A stretch of 64,000 bases of DNA from Plantago ovata (lineage: Eukaryota; Streptophyta; Magnoliopsida; Lamiales; Plantaginaceae). Below the pieces are notes generated by a model that ran no database searches, had not been told where the DNA came from, and saw only the letters and a list, made by a program, of their open reading frames with translations. The position numbers and the translations under genes were made by a program. Position 1 is the stretch's first letter; each line of letters starts with the position of its first letter. Positions 23,541-34,537 of this stretch are shown here, in pieces. The DNA is taken from NCBI GenBank assembly GCA_028274465.1, contig CM051455.1, positions 125,089,462-125,153,461 on the forward strand, written 5' to 3'.

Positions 23541-25671
23541 ATGCCGCATACACGTTCTGCAGGAACACCGCTTGCTAATTCAATTGCTGAGATCGATGAA
23601 GTCTACCACCAAAGAAGGCGACTACTTGAAAGGCGCGCACTAGAGGAAATAGAGGGAACCGATTTCTCTGAATCTCTAATTAGTCTATTCAAGGAAATCG
23701 ACGGAATGGCAGAAGCTAGACCACTGAAGGCATGGGTACAACCCACAAGGATCGTATGAGGGGACCGGCGATTGTTCTTTCGCCTGCAACCCGAGATCTG
23801 GAAATCAAGAACCACGCATTCCAACAACTTCCGAGGTTCTATGGCTTATCAAGGGAAGATGTGATGGGGTACTTGAACGATATCGATGATTTCGTCAACC
23901 AACTACCACGACCCGGAGCCGACATAACAACGGATGAGTTGAGGATGAAGGTTTTTGCAATGGGACTTGGCGACAGAGCCAAGTCATGGCTGAGTTCTCT
24001 TCCAGCAGGCTCGCTGGACACTTGGGAGAAAGTTTTTTCAGCTTTCATGGAGAAATACTTCCCACACACTCTGACTACCGCGCTTAAGGCGCAGATCACT
24101 GGATTCAAGCAAGACTATGATGAGACCATCTACACCGCGTTCGAGAGGTTTCAAGATCTCACGAACAAGTGCCCTCACCATGGTTTTGAACTCTCCGACC
24201 TAGTCCAACACTTCTACAATGGACTAACCTTCGAGAACCAACAAGTGGTGGATTTCCAATGCCGAGGCAATATTTGGGAGGAAACCGCAGAAGCCGTCTG
24301 GGCAGTTTTCGAAAGGCTTGCTAAGGGTTCGCAGTTCAAGGACCCAAGGGCAATGGTTAGGAGACGTGGACCTGAAGCTCCACCGACTCAAGAAGCCCCT
24401 ATGTACAGGGGGAATGGGGATCAATTCGAGTGCTTTACCAACGAATTAAAGCAAGTCCTCAAGAGCGCCACCGGAACAACTGTTTCGAACGAAGTATGCC
24501 GAATATGCAAGAACTATGGGCATGGAGCTCATATGTGTAGATCAGAGTTGGCATACGATGATGGTAACTGGGCTCGAGAAGGAGAAGAAGAGGCCTTTGC
24601 TACGGAGTTTAGTACTCAAGAAGTTAGCTACGGACAAGACGGGAGGAATCCTCGAAGTGGATTTTGGAGAAGAGGATACCGCAACAATCAAGGATACGCA
24701 CCGGCTAACCAAACTTATGGACCTAACCAAGACCGTAGTAGGCTGAACTACGGTAATGATCACTGCGAAAACCCCGCTCCGAAAGAGCCACCGAAGTCGA
24801 AGACGGCTCTACTGATGGAGAACTTGCAAAAGATGGTTGATCACACACAAAGTTTTCTCAAACGTTATGAGGAAGATTCTGAGAAAACTAGGGCAAGGCT
24901 TGATAAGTTGGAAGAGAGCACTAGGCTTGCCCATCAAAAGATGCAAGAGTTGATCGACCGTAAACTACCTAGCAGCACTGTGAAGTCAAATGCCATTACA
25001 TTGGCTGATGACATACCTGACGAAATCACCATCAGGAAGGGTGTTAGGTGCAAGTGTTGCATGGAAGAAGAACTTCTACAGGCTGAGGAAGAAGAGAAGG
25101 GCCTAGGTTCCGACACAAGCGATGAGGAGCAAGAGGATCCCGAACCACTCCCTAAAAGTTTCGATGTTAATGTAGGGATTGGTGAGCTTGAAGATGTCCG
25201 TGCCACACTAGATACGGGATCCTACTCAAACATAATTCCTTTGAATGTTTTTGAAAAGAGCAACATCGGAAAACTATCTGAGCAAAGGGCTATTGTGCAA
25301 CTGGCGGATGGATCATTTATGAGACCCGAAGGCGTTGTGAAAAATGTGTTGGTCAAGATTGGTGAAGCATCTGTATACACCAATTTTGTAGTTATGCCGG
25401 CGTCTGCACCTGGAACGGGGGATGTCATACTCTTAGGGCAAACATTCTTGACTAAACTACGCTCCGTGATGGACATCTACCAAAGAACTTGCACTATCGA
25501 AGTGAATGGCAAGCAACACGTGTTGCAAGCCATACTGATCCACCTGAACCACCTGATATTACTACTCACTACTGTGGTCTTACAGCCTATATTCTTTCTT
25601 ATTCACAGGTTCGTGGCATGGAAAGGAGATCAATGAAGAGGAAGCCTAGTACCCGCAGAAAGAAGAGATAG
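23541..25671 (+). pseudogene. gag: Gag-protease of subfamily A
   Basis: ATG at 23541 (MPHTRSAGTPLANS). A one-base loss near 23746 shifts frame just after KAWVQP; the main frame then runs to 25530 with Gag core (MGLGDRAKSWLSSLPAGSL, KCPHHGFELSDLV, FYNGLTFENQQVV), CCHC knuckle CRICKNYGHGAHMC, coiled coil, acidic linker and retropepsin (LDTGSYSNIIP near residue 490 of the long frame, VILLGQTFLTKLRSV). A second one-base loss near 25530 diverts the tail; the true frame ends with a basic RRSMKRKPSTRRKKR at 25671. Only these two small lesions are seen, so it is the best-preserved Gag in the window. Gag is Athila-like; DTGS replaces Athila's usual DLGAS. Confidence 0.9.
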
Positions 25672-26325
25672 GCGCGGACAGGAGTCGAGTCAAAGACTTT
25701 AAACAATGGCGCTATCCGGGAGGCAACCCGGAGATTTTATCGCTTTCTTTACCGCTTTAGATTTTATCTCACGAGTTTGATTGAGTATTATAGGTCACTT
25801 ATACAAGCATTAGCTTTCACCTTGGATCCACTTTCGACGTTCGGGACGAGCGACGACGTTCAGGTTTGGGGAGGAGGTTATCGCTGGTTATCTCTATACT
25901 TATCTTGCTTATGATAAACTCGTGAAATTTTTTGCATTTGCACGTTTACTGCTTTCCTAGGATAGTCTTGCATGTTTTATATGGAGTTTATTGCCGAATT
26001 TTTAGAACTTTTTTATTGGGTAGATCAACTAACTATGCCGTTAATCGTATGCTTCATTTCTATGAATTTGTTTGAGGTTTTTCTCGCTTGACTTGTCACA
26101 TTTATGTATTGCACTTAGTTAAGCATGGTAGTCTCGACATCACTTAGTGGTGTTTTCTCTACTGCGGTTCACGAAGGCCTTTATAATAGGATGATGCATG
26201 TTAGGGTCTTATGGTTGTTTTCCCGAGTAATTATGTACCTAAGAGGCAACAAGTCTTCACCTTGCTTTGAGATTGCTAAATGCCTAGGAAGGAGGTAGTG
26301 TGAGGTTGTGTGATCCTTTGTTTAT

Positions 26326-26347
26326 AACCTATTCTTCCGAATAGGTT
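26326..26347 (+). repeat. Conserved hairpin 1 (subfamily A)
   Basis: AACCTATTC, loop TTCC, GAATAGGTT, followed by TTGGGGAGGGGG. Arms perfect. Confidence 0.85.
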
Positions 26348-26439
26348 TGGGGAGGGGGTTACATCATCATAGACTTGTTTCTATTTTTCATTTTCGTATC
26401 GTAAGTTTATTTTTTCCTTTTCCGTAAATTTTATACTCC

Positions 26440-26461
26440 AACCTATTCTTTCGAATAGGTT
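26440..26461 (+). repeat. Conserved hairpin 2 (subfamily A)
   Basis: AACCTATTC, loop TTTC, GAATAGGTT, about 90 bases after hairpin 1 and just before the purine tract. Confidence 0.85.
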
Positions 26462-27240
26462 TGGGGAAGTCGTGTGAGTCATTTTGTTTCTCTTTTGTTA
26501 TGCTACTGCTGGCTAGAAAAAAAAATCAAAAAAAAAAAAGAAAAATTCCAGAAGAAAAAAAGAGAAAAAGAAAAAAGAATCTGGAAAGAAAAAAAGAGAA
26601 AAAAGAAGACCCCAAAAAAGCAAAAGAAGGGTCCAAAAAATAAAGCCAAATAGCAGTTTAGCAAAGTTTGAGTCTTTTCCATTTTTCGTAATGTTCGTAA
26701 TCGTGTTTTTCTATTTTTTATCTTTTTTTGTCTTGAGTATCATCTGTTCTAGACCACCCTCGTCCTGCCATTCAGGAAGTGGTGAATAGCTTAAAACTTT
26801 ACTTAAGAGATGGGTAGAATAGAGGAGTGTTATCTTTTATAGGGAACCCTCCTTCGTTTGATGAGAGCCAGTACTGGTTCGACCTCTTTTGAGGAAAAGT
26901 CTTAACATGGTGGAACAGTAGTAAGTCCTCAGTTTTATAGGCACGGGGCAACCATTCGTATCTTAGCATGCATCATTACGTCGTCACTGACTAGGTCCAG
27001 GTAGAGAATGTTACGAGAGACTATCTTGTCTTGACATAAATACTTATGTGGATGTGTATAAGTCAAACGAGGTATTCTTCAACCTATATTCATGCTTTGA
27101 TTTATATGGTTTTTGTTCATATGTTATTTGGTAGATTCAGTAATTTAGTTCATTTTATTTGGCATGAAACTCCATTTTTGAGTCTTGCATGTTTTTTGTA
27201 TCAGAGTCTAGCTTAGTTGCTTGAGGACAAGCAAAAGTTC

Positions 27241-27253
27241 GGTTTGGGGAGTT
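27241..27253 (+). other. Polypurine tract of subfamily A
   Basis: GGTTTGGGGAGTT directly before the 3' LTR. Confidence 0.85.
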
Positions 27254-28531
27254 TGATGAACGTATATTTTACACGTTCATTCGAGTCTTTTTCACCTAAT
27301 TTAGCTATCCTCTATGTTAATTTTTAGCTATATTTTAGTACATTTTAGTAGAATAGTGTCACGATTCCCTTTAGATTTTATTTTACAGGTTTTGGTTGAA
27401 ATTCAGAGATTTACGGGCAATTATATTAAAGTCTACAAGGAATTGGTGTTCCAGAAGCCTATTTGGAGTATCTGAAGGTTTCCGGATAGGATTTGGAGTC
27501 TAGGGTCGAATCTGGATGTTAGAAGGCCATTAGAAGTCCGAAACCAAGTCCGAAACGGCAGAGAAATCCAAAACCGCGTCGAAAACGCGAAAAATTCGCG
27601 TTCACACTGGGGGCGAACCGCCCCATGCCTCGGGCGAACCGCCCCAGAGGATTTTCGGGCCTATATATAGTTGCGAGTTTTCTCTCCGAAATTCATATCT
27701 TTCCAAGCCTACTTTCTCACCTCTCTCTATAGTTTTAGGTAGGAACTACCCGGGGCCTGTCCTGGGAGTTCCATAGCTTAGGGGATACTTTTTCATAGCA
27801 GTTTGGAGCTCGTACGACCACAATCATCCGGAGATTGACAACCTTCGGTAACTTTGTATCTTACAACTTTTAACTACTTATTTTATATATTCTTTCAATA
27901 TGTTTTCTTCTATGATTGCTATTGATTGCATGCACATTATGAGTAACTAAATTTATCGTTGGTGGTAGTATGTGAATTCTTAGCGAGGGAAGATAATCAT
28001 GCTAATGGCTATATCGCGCATTATACTCCGTGTCATTGCTTTATTTCGTTGATGAGTGGAAACCAAAATTCTCGTATGTTGTATTGATCATTATGCACAC
28101 TAGGACACTTGTCGGCCAATCAGACTTAATTATCTTCGTAGTGTTGAATGATTACGGAACAGAATAGGACGTTAGTTGTTGACAGGTCAGACCCATATTA
28201 TCTTCGTAGTGCTTAATACTTACAACAGGACCCAAGATTCATTCAAAGATCTCTATGCAAGACCGAGGAATTTATGCATGATTATCGACCCATTATGTTA
28301 AGAAGGACCATACTATCACCAACCTCCATTATCTGCTTGAAAAACCCTATTGCTTTTTATCTGTTGTTTTATATTTTCTTGTTAAACAGATAAAGCTAGT
28401 TATAGTCCTGAGAGAACGACACTCGAGTCATTCTACTGCTACACTACGGTTTTCGTTGTAGTTGTGGATTGCCTTTGGCTGATTAACAAATTTATTTGAC
28501 TGAACCGGGACTGACAAACTCGCGTTCATCA
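27254..28531 (+). repeat. 3' LTR of subfamily A
   Basis: 1278 bases, TGATGAACG to CGTTCATCA (perfect 8-base terminal inverted repeat TGATGAAC/GTTCATCA). Two GGGCGAACCGCCCC palindromes at 27609-27648 immediately precede TATA CTATATATAG (27661-27670). Nearly identical to the solo LTR 45992-47270. Confidence 0.94.
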
Positions 28532-30226
28532 CTCAGCAACTGGTTCTTCAGCAATCGGGGTTTCAGCAACTTGATGAGTTGCTTGTTCAGCAACCATCTT
28601 TTCAGCAGCATCAGCAAGTGCCGCATTTTGCAGATCAGCATCAATATCATTTGCTGGTTCCAGAGTTTGATCATCTAAATTATCTACAATGTAGATATCT
28701 GGGACTTGGGCAGGAATTTCATTTCCACTGCCTTGTGGTCTGTTCTCAGTAGAAGGATCAACGTTGAGTCGATCATTGAAGGCTTCCGCAAACACTTCAA
28801 TGTTGCTGACATAGGCTTCAGTAACTACCTTGTCAACATCTACTGGAACTTGCGTTGCAGCAATTGTCTGGGAATTGTCTGAGAGGTCATGGACAATAGG
28901 AACTGACTTGCGAGTCAGTGTTTTCTTTCTTGTGTTACTTGTCCTTTTCCTCTTTGGTACAGGATTTGCTGATGACGCTGCAGTCTGAGTGTCATCATCA
29001 GCTTTCCTCTTTTTCTTGTTAGATTTCTTCAGTTTCCCAGCAGATACGTCAGTAATTGCATTTTCAGCAACGGCTGTTGTACACGTACCTTGTTGATTAT
29101 CTTCTACAGCAGTTTCATCTTTGTCGCCACCATCTACAGCAGTTTCATCTCTAAGTTGCTGAGTGGTGACATCTGCAGCTGTTGTATCCCTTTCTTGCTG
29201 GCTTGTGCTGACAACATTTGCAGTTGTTGTCTTCTTTGATTTTTCGAGTTTCTTGCCAGCAGTCTTAGGTACATTCTGCTTGTAGAAGGATCTTCCCACA
29301 TTGCATACAGATTTCTTGATTGGCAATGGGTTTCTAAGCTGAATCCTGAAATGTTCAAGGATATAGCATATCATTATTCCATACATAACTGGAAAGGAAG
29401 GTGAGACCTTGTTGTCTTCTACCTTTACCTTGAACTTAGTGACACAATCAACAAGCCTGTTGAAAATGTACTTAGCCCAGTTAAGTTCCATTTTATTTTC
29501 ATGGATATGCATCAGAAGCGGCCATCTTCTCAGGCCTACTTGGTCTATTCCTCCGACTTGGGAGTCCAAAACTTTTATTAGTAGCAGAGCTACTAGACCA
29601 AGTGAATGGCAGAGATGCTTTCTCTTAACGTGCTTTGTCCAAGTCATGGGAGCAATCTCTCCTTTCTTCATTTTCTCGTTTCTGACGTCATTGTAGAAGG
29701 CTTCAATTTCTTCGTCAGTGGCAGTGACGTCATCTTCAGTTCCAGTGGTTGGAATCTGAAAGATTTCCGCTAAATCAGTCCATTGCAGGACGATTTGCGT
29801 GTTCTGAACTGTAGTAAAGATCACTTTTTCAGTGACTCCTTTACTATCAGTAAGGGACTGGATTTCTGCATTATTGTAGAACTCCATTGTGTCTATCATG
29901 CTCACTTGCTTAGTGCGAGCAGATATGAAATTCATGAGGCCTTGCTGCTTGATAAATTCAAGCGCCTCTTCATTTTCATCATCGAGTTCTTGTTCATAGA
30001 AGTAACGAATGTACTTCTCCTTTGCAAATCCACCCCATTGCATCATCATCTCACACTTTGCAGTGTCAAGATATGACGGAGGCATAGGTTTTTCCGATAT
30101 TCTATCGTTTTTCAACACAACTTTCGTTGTGTTTGATGCCGGAGTAGTCACCGGAGCAGTGCGTTTCTCAGCACTGTCAACCTTAGACGACTTTGAGGAC
30201 TTAGAGGACTGTCTCTTTGCTGCCAT
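28532..30226 (-). pseudogene. Sirevirus extra 3' ORF, N-terminal part
   Basis: ATG at 30226 (MAAKRQSSKSSKSSK), open for 565 codons until the Athila-like insertion. A serine/lysine-rich start is followed by a folded-looking region (EKYIRYFYEQELDDENEEAL, LMNFISARTKQVSM, QWTDLAEIFQIPTTG, PLLMHIHENKMELNWAKYIF) that resembles the plant transposon/Athila ORF1-type domain in overall pattern, then basic (KKKRKADDD, PKRKRTSNTRKK) and acidic low-complexity stretches. The basic clusters could be nuclear localisation signals. Sireviruses often carry an envelope-like ORF here; I see no clear signal peptide or membrane span. Continues at 22570. Confidence 0.75.
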
Positions 30227-30358
30227 TTCTTTTTATAGAGAAGAAAATGTACGAAAAAGATAGTTTTGCTTTTTGACCGGAGGTACAGTAGATTCAGGCT
30301 AAACTTTGCAGAGAAAGGAAATGTGAGTTAAATAATTTTGTCATTTCTCTAACTCCTA

Positions 30359-30368
30359 CTTTATATAG
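30359..30368 (-). promoter_or_regulatory. TATA-like box before the Sirevirus extra ORF
   Basis: CTATATAAAG on the minus strand, about 133 bases before the ATG at 30226. It would allow a separate transcript for the extra ORF. Prediction only. Confidence 0.5.
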
Positions 30369-30761
30369 TGTCTCTGATGTGCGAGAAATTCAATCGTTTT
30401 GAACTCTCAGCAAGGGTAAATCAGAGAAACACATGCGTTAGTGGAGCCTTTGCATTGAATGCGTAGTGGCCCACTAACTTGAAACCGTCAGAGCATTCTC
30501 TCTCTTTGTTTTATTAACCGTTAGATCAATAACTCCTTTTAATCAATGGCCACGATTGTATTTCATGTCATGATTATTACGAGTTTATCTGTGCCCGATT
30601 AACGTCACAAATTGATTTTACCGAGTTTTAAGGGATTAGATTGCTTGCTGAAATAGATAAGAATCTTTCAGCGAGATTGCATTAATAGCCCAGATACTTG
30701 CTGAAAGTTCCCCCTTACTTAGATATCTCATATTTTCTTAAGTTTAAAAGATATTTCTGAT

Positions 30762-31111
30762 TTCCCGTATCAGTAAATTCTTTTGTACTTGAGATATCCT
30801 TTGGTAAAATCTGAGAAATGAGTTTTGCTATTTTTCTGAGTTCCTGTCTCAGAATATTTCCTTGATACTTGAATACCTGTTTCAGTATCTTTGATTGTCT
30901 GAATGCCTGTTTCAGCAATCCTTAAGGTTTTTCTCTTACTGAGTACCTGTCTCAGCAAGTGATCAAGTTTCCTAACAAATACCCGTTTTGAAGGAATTAC
31001 TTGCTGAATGCCTGTTTCAGCAAACATGTAGTGACCTATCATTTCTTAGAAGAAATTAGTAGACGGAGCTTTTAAGTAAGAATAATTTGGCTTGTTGAAT
31101 ACCTGTTTCAG
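30762..31111 (-). repeat. Dispersed CCTGTYTCAG repeats between pol and extra ORF
   Basis: Six exact CCTGTYTCAG copies at 30843, 30876, 30906, 30946, 31011 and 31102, plus a degenerate one near 30764. Most are preceded by GAATA/GAATG/GAGTA and followed by CA or AA. Sense form CTGARACAGG. They fill the noncoding gap between the pol stop (31132) and the TATA-like box at 30368; nothing else is seen in that gap. Confidence 0.8.
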
Positions 31112-31131
31112 CATTCTGCCAAATGTATCCT

Positions 31132-33229
31132 TTATTGAGGTAGTTCAATCAATCCAAGGTTATACCTTAGCATTGCGAACCTATTATCTGGTAGGGGCTT
31201 GGTAAAGATGTCAGCAAGCTGATCATCAGTGCCTACTTTCACAACCTCAATATCTCCTTTTTCTACATGATCTCTAATGAAATGATGTCTAATATCAATG
31301 TGCTTAGTCCTTGAGTGAAACTTAGGATTTTGCGTGATAGCAATAGCACTTGTATTATCACAAAAGATTGGTGTTTTCTTTGCAGAAATACCATAATCTC
31401 TTAATTGTTGCTGAATCCATAGGATTTGAGTTGTGCAACAACCAGCTGCAATGTATTCAGATTCAGTGGATGAATTGGCAACACAGGTTTGCTTCTTGCT
31501 GAACCATGATATTAATCTAGTACCCAAAAACTGACAAGTTCCTGAGGTACTTTTTCTATCAAGAGTTGATCCTCCATGATCAGCATCAGAATAACCAACC
31601 AATTCTAGTCCAGAATCTTTAGGATACCATAATCCAACATTGACTGTACCTTTGACATATTTCAGTATCTTGATTGCCTTTTTGTAGTGTGATTCTCTTG
31701 GATCAGATTGGAATCTTGCACACACACAAACAACATACTGAATGTCAGGTCTACTTGCTGTTAAGTACAACAAGGAACCAATGAGTTTCCTATACTTGTG
31801 TTCTTCAACACTTTTATCTTCTTTAGTATAGCCCAATTTGGTACCAACACTCATAGGGATCTTTTCAGGTTTCTCTTCCTCTTTGATCCTAAACTTTATG
31901 AGCATTTCTTTTGCATACTTTGCTTGATTTATGAATATTCCATCTTTGAGTTGCTTGACTTGCAATCCTAGGAAATAATTCAATTTTCCCATCATACTCA
32001 TTTCAAACTTGTTTGTCATGAGTTTGGCAAAATCATCACAAAGTTGCTTGTCCTTAGATCAAAAAATTATGTCATCCACATAAATTTGAACTAAGAGAAT
32101 TTTACCATCATGGTTCATGGTAAATAAGGTTTTGTCAACTTCACCTTTCTTGAAACCATTTTCCAGCAAGAACTTAGCCAAGGTATCATACCATGCTCTT
32201 GGTGCTTGCTTTAGACCATATACAGCTTTCTGAAGCTTGTACACCATCTTGATTTCTGAGGGAAATTCAAAGCCATGGGGTTGTTCTAAGTAGACTTCTT
32301 CAGCAAGTTCACCATTCAAGAATGCACTTTTAACATCCATTTGGTAAACAATGAAGTCATTGTGAGCAGCAAAGGCCAAGAAAAGCCTAATTGCATCCAA
32401 TCTTGCAACTGGTACATAAGACTCATCATAGTCCAATCCTTCAGTCTGACAGTAACCTTGAGCAACTAAACGTGCTTTATTTCTTGTTACTTCAATTTCT
32501 TGTTACTTCACCAGACTCACTCAGCTTGTTTCTGAACACCCACTTTGTACCAATAGCTTTCTTGTCTTCAGCAAGTGGTACAAGTTTCCAGACTTTGTTC
32601 CTTTCGAATTGATCAAGTTCTTCTTGCATTGCCTTTATCCATTCAGAATGCTTTAAAGCTTCTTCTATGGTTTTAGGTTCAATTTCTGAAACAAAGCAAG
32701 AGAACAATGATTCTACTTCTACGACAGTTGCTTCTTCAGCAAGTCCATGAGTAGCTTTGGATCTAGTCACTTGGCGTTTATTAATATCACCAATCATATC
32801 CAAAGAGGGATGATCTCTAATCCATTTATTAACAGGTTTTCTGCTTGTTGGATCTGGATATGTTTGCTCATCAGCATGTGACTCTTCAGTATGTACTTGT
32901 TCAGTACTACTGGGATTTTGTGTCTCTGCTGAGATTGGTTCACCAACAACTGCTTGTTCAGCATTGCTTGATTGTGGTAGCTCATCAGCAGGCATTGGAG
33001 GTTGCGTAGTTTCAGCAACTTCCGGAGCAACTGCATCTTTTGTTGGAAATTCTTTGTCGTGAACTATATTTATCTTGTCATGACTTGGGGGAGGAGAGTC
33101 ATTGTCAGAATCGTCATTTAGTTCTATTGACTTGATTTGCCTAGCATTAGATTCAGTTCTTTGCTCATGTATGATTAACTTTTTCATACATTCTGATATT
33201 TCTTCTTCAGCAGGCACTCCTTGTGTCTT
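31132..33229 (-). pseudogene. pol: Sirevirus reverse transcriptase and RNase H
   Basis: Frames: 33217-32492 (acidic linker, then WIKAMQEELDQFERNKVW and IGTKWVFRNKL), 32436-32059 ([53 protein letters not shown]) and 32019-31132 (GKLNYFLGLQVKQ, YSDADHGG, STESEYIAAGCC, FCDNTSAIAI, HIDIRHHFIRDHV, ADIFTKPLP). The break at 32492 comes from a perfect 16-base tandem duplication (32479-32494 and 32495-32510). The codon after IIF is TGA where GGA is usual. The domain end at 31132 is intact. Confidence 0.93.
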
Positions 33230-34500
33230 TCATAGAATACAACATGCACTGATTCTTCGATCTTTTGTGCCTTTTTGTTGTAAACTCTATAAGCTTTACT
33301 ATGCAAGGAGTAACCGAGAAATATCGCTTCGTCTGCTTTTGGTTGAAATGTACTTAGGTATCCTCTACCATTATTAAGAACGAAACACTTGCAACCAAAT
33401 ACTCTTAGATGAGTGATATTAGGAGGTCTTCCAACAAACAATTCATAAAGAGTTTTGTTGTATTCCTTAGTGATCAAACATCTGTTTTGAGTATAACAGA
33501 CGGTATTAATCGCTTCAACCCAGTAAGCCTCACTTATTTCAGTGTCAGCAAGCATAGTTCTTGCGGCTTCTTTCAGGGTACGATTCTTCCGATCAGCAAC
33601 ACCGTTTTGTTGTGGTGTTCTTACTGAGGATAACTGATGTTGTATACCTTTAGAGGTACAATATTCAGTTATGTACTGGTTTACAAACTCAGTACCATGG
33701 TCTGTCCTTATGACTTTTACCTTGTCATTTTTCATGACTTCAAGCTTATTCAGCAAGTTAGGTATTTCAGTCCTGGTTTCAGATTTGTGCTTGATGAATA
33801 CTACCCAAGTGAATCTTGAATAGTCATCCACCACGACCAGACCATACTTCTTACAGCATAGCTTGTTGAAGAAGATTCAAACAAGTCCATGTGCAAGAGT
33901 CGTAAAGGTTTTGTAGTTGACGGTACTGCCTTGTTCTTGAAAGAGGATTTGGTTTGCTTTCCTTGCTGACATGCATTGCAAACACCATCCTTCTTAAAAG
34001 TAACCTTAGGTAATCCAACTACAAGTGCCTTTTTAGACAGCTTATTCAGCGTCTTGAAGTTTAGATGACTTGTTCGTTTATGCCATAACCATGCTTTTTC
34101 AGCAAGGCAATCGTGATCTGAGACAAGGCATTTTTCAACGATTGCTGAAGACCAATCTACGGTGTACAAGCCTCCTGATCTTCTTGCAATCATAATTACC
34201 TTTTTAGTCTCGAAATCTATAAGTTTACATTCATCACTTTTGATTTTGATGAAGTATCCTTTGTCAGCAAACTGACTCATGCTGAAAAGGTTAAACTTAA
34301 GATTTTTGACATAAAGAACTCCAGTAATGGTTATGCATCCTAACTTCACGTCACCATAGCCTTTTGTAGAACCGGAGCCTCCACCAGCAAACCTTATTGT
34401 TGGACCTTTAGACCACCGTCTATAGTTTATAAGGTTATTCTTGTTGCCCGTCATGTGCTTTCCACAACCACTATCAAAGTGCCAGATTGCATCGTTTGTC
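33184..34500 (-). pseudogene. pol: Sirevirus protease and integrase
   Basis: Protease DSGCGKHMTG spans the frame start near 34470. Then LYVKNLKFNLFSMSQ, the HHCC zinc region (LWHKRTSHLN, CNACQQGKQ), HMDLF for the first catalytic Asp, a frameshift near 33820-33840, VVDDYSRFTWV, RTDHGTEFVNQYI and QQNGVADRKNRTL containing the last catalytic Glu region (usual ERKNRTL reads DRKNRTL here). The C-terminal part VFGCKCFVLNNG and FLGYS follows. Another frameshift near 33220 leads to RT. Confidence 0.9.
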
Positions 34501-34537
34501 TCCGTGGCTGAAGTCTACACAATCAAGAGCAAACAAG

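Larger units (their letters stand above)
25672..27240 (+). other. 3' noncoding region of subfamily A
   Basis: No credible gene. Begins with the conserved block around AACAATGGCGCTATCC and GGAGGCAACCCGGAG, then two hairpins around a purine tract (about 26515-26650), then a conserved stretch to the polypurine tract. The lysine-rich frame at 26461-26643 is a purine-tract artefact. Confidence 0.75.
22571..28531 (+). mobile_element. Athila-like gag-protease element, subfamily A
   Basis: Complete 5961-base plus-strand element with perfect target duplication CTCAG (22566-22570 and 28532-28536). Order: 5' LTR 22571-23376, primer site 23380, gag-protease 23541-25671, conserved noncoding tail with twin hairpins, polypurine tract 27241, 3' LTR 27254-28531. 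No RT, RNase H, integrase or ORF2, and no internal palindrome array. The layout is like the TR-GAG class of non-autonomous plant elements. Low LTR divergence outside one deletion suggests recent insertion. Confidence 0.93.

Noticed and set aside
28532..30226. Host nuclear protein gene (basic, coiled-coil)
   Set aside because: Directly downstream of Sirevirus pol on the same strand, inside the element, and continuous with sequence on the far side of the nested insertion.
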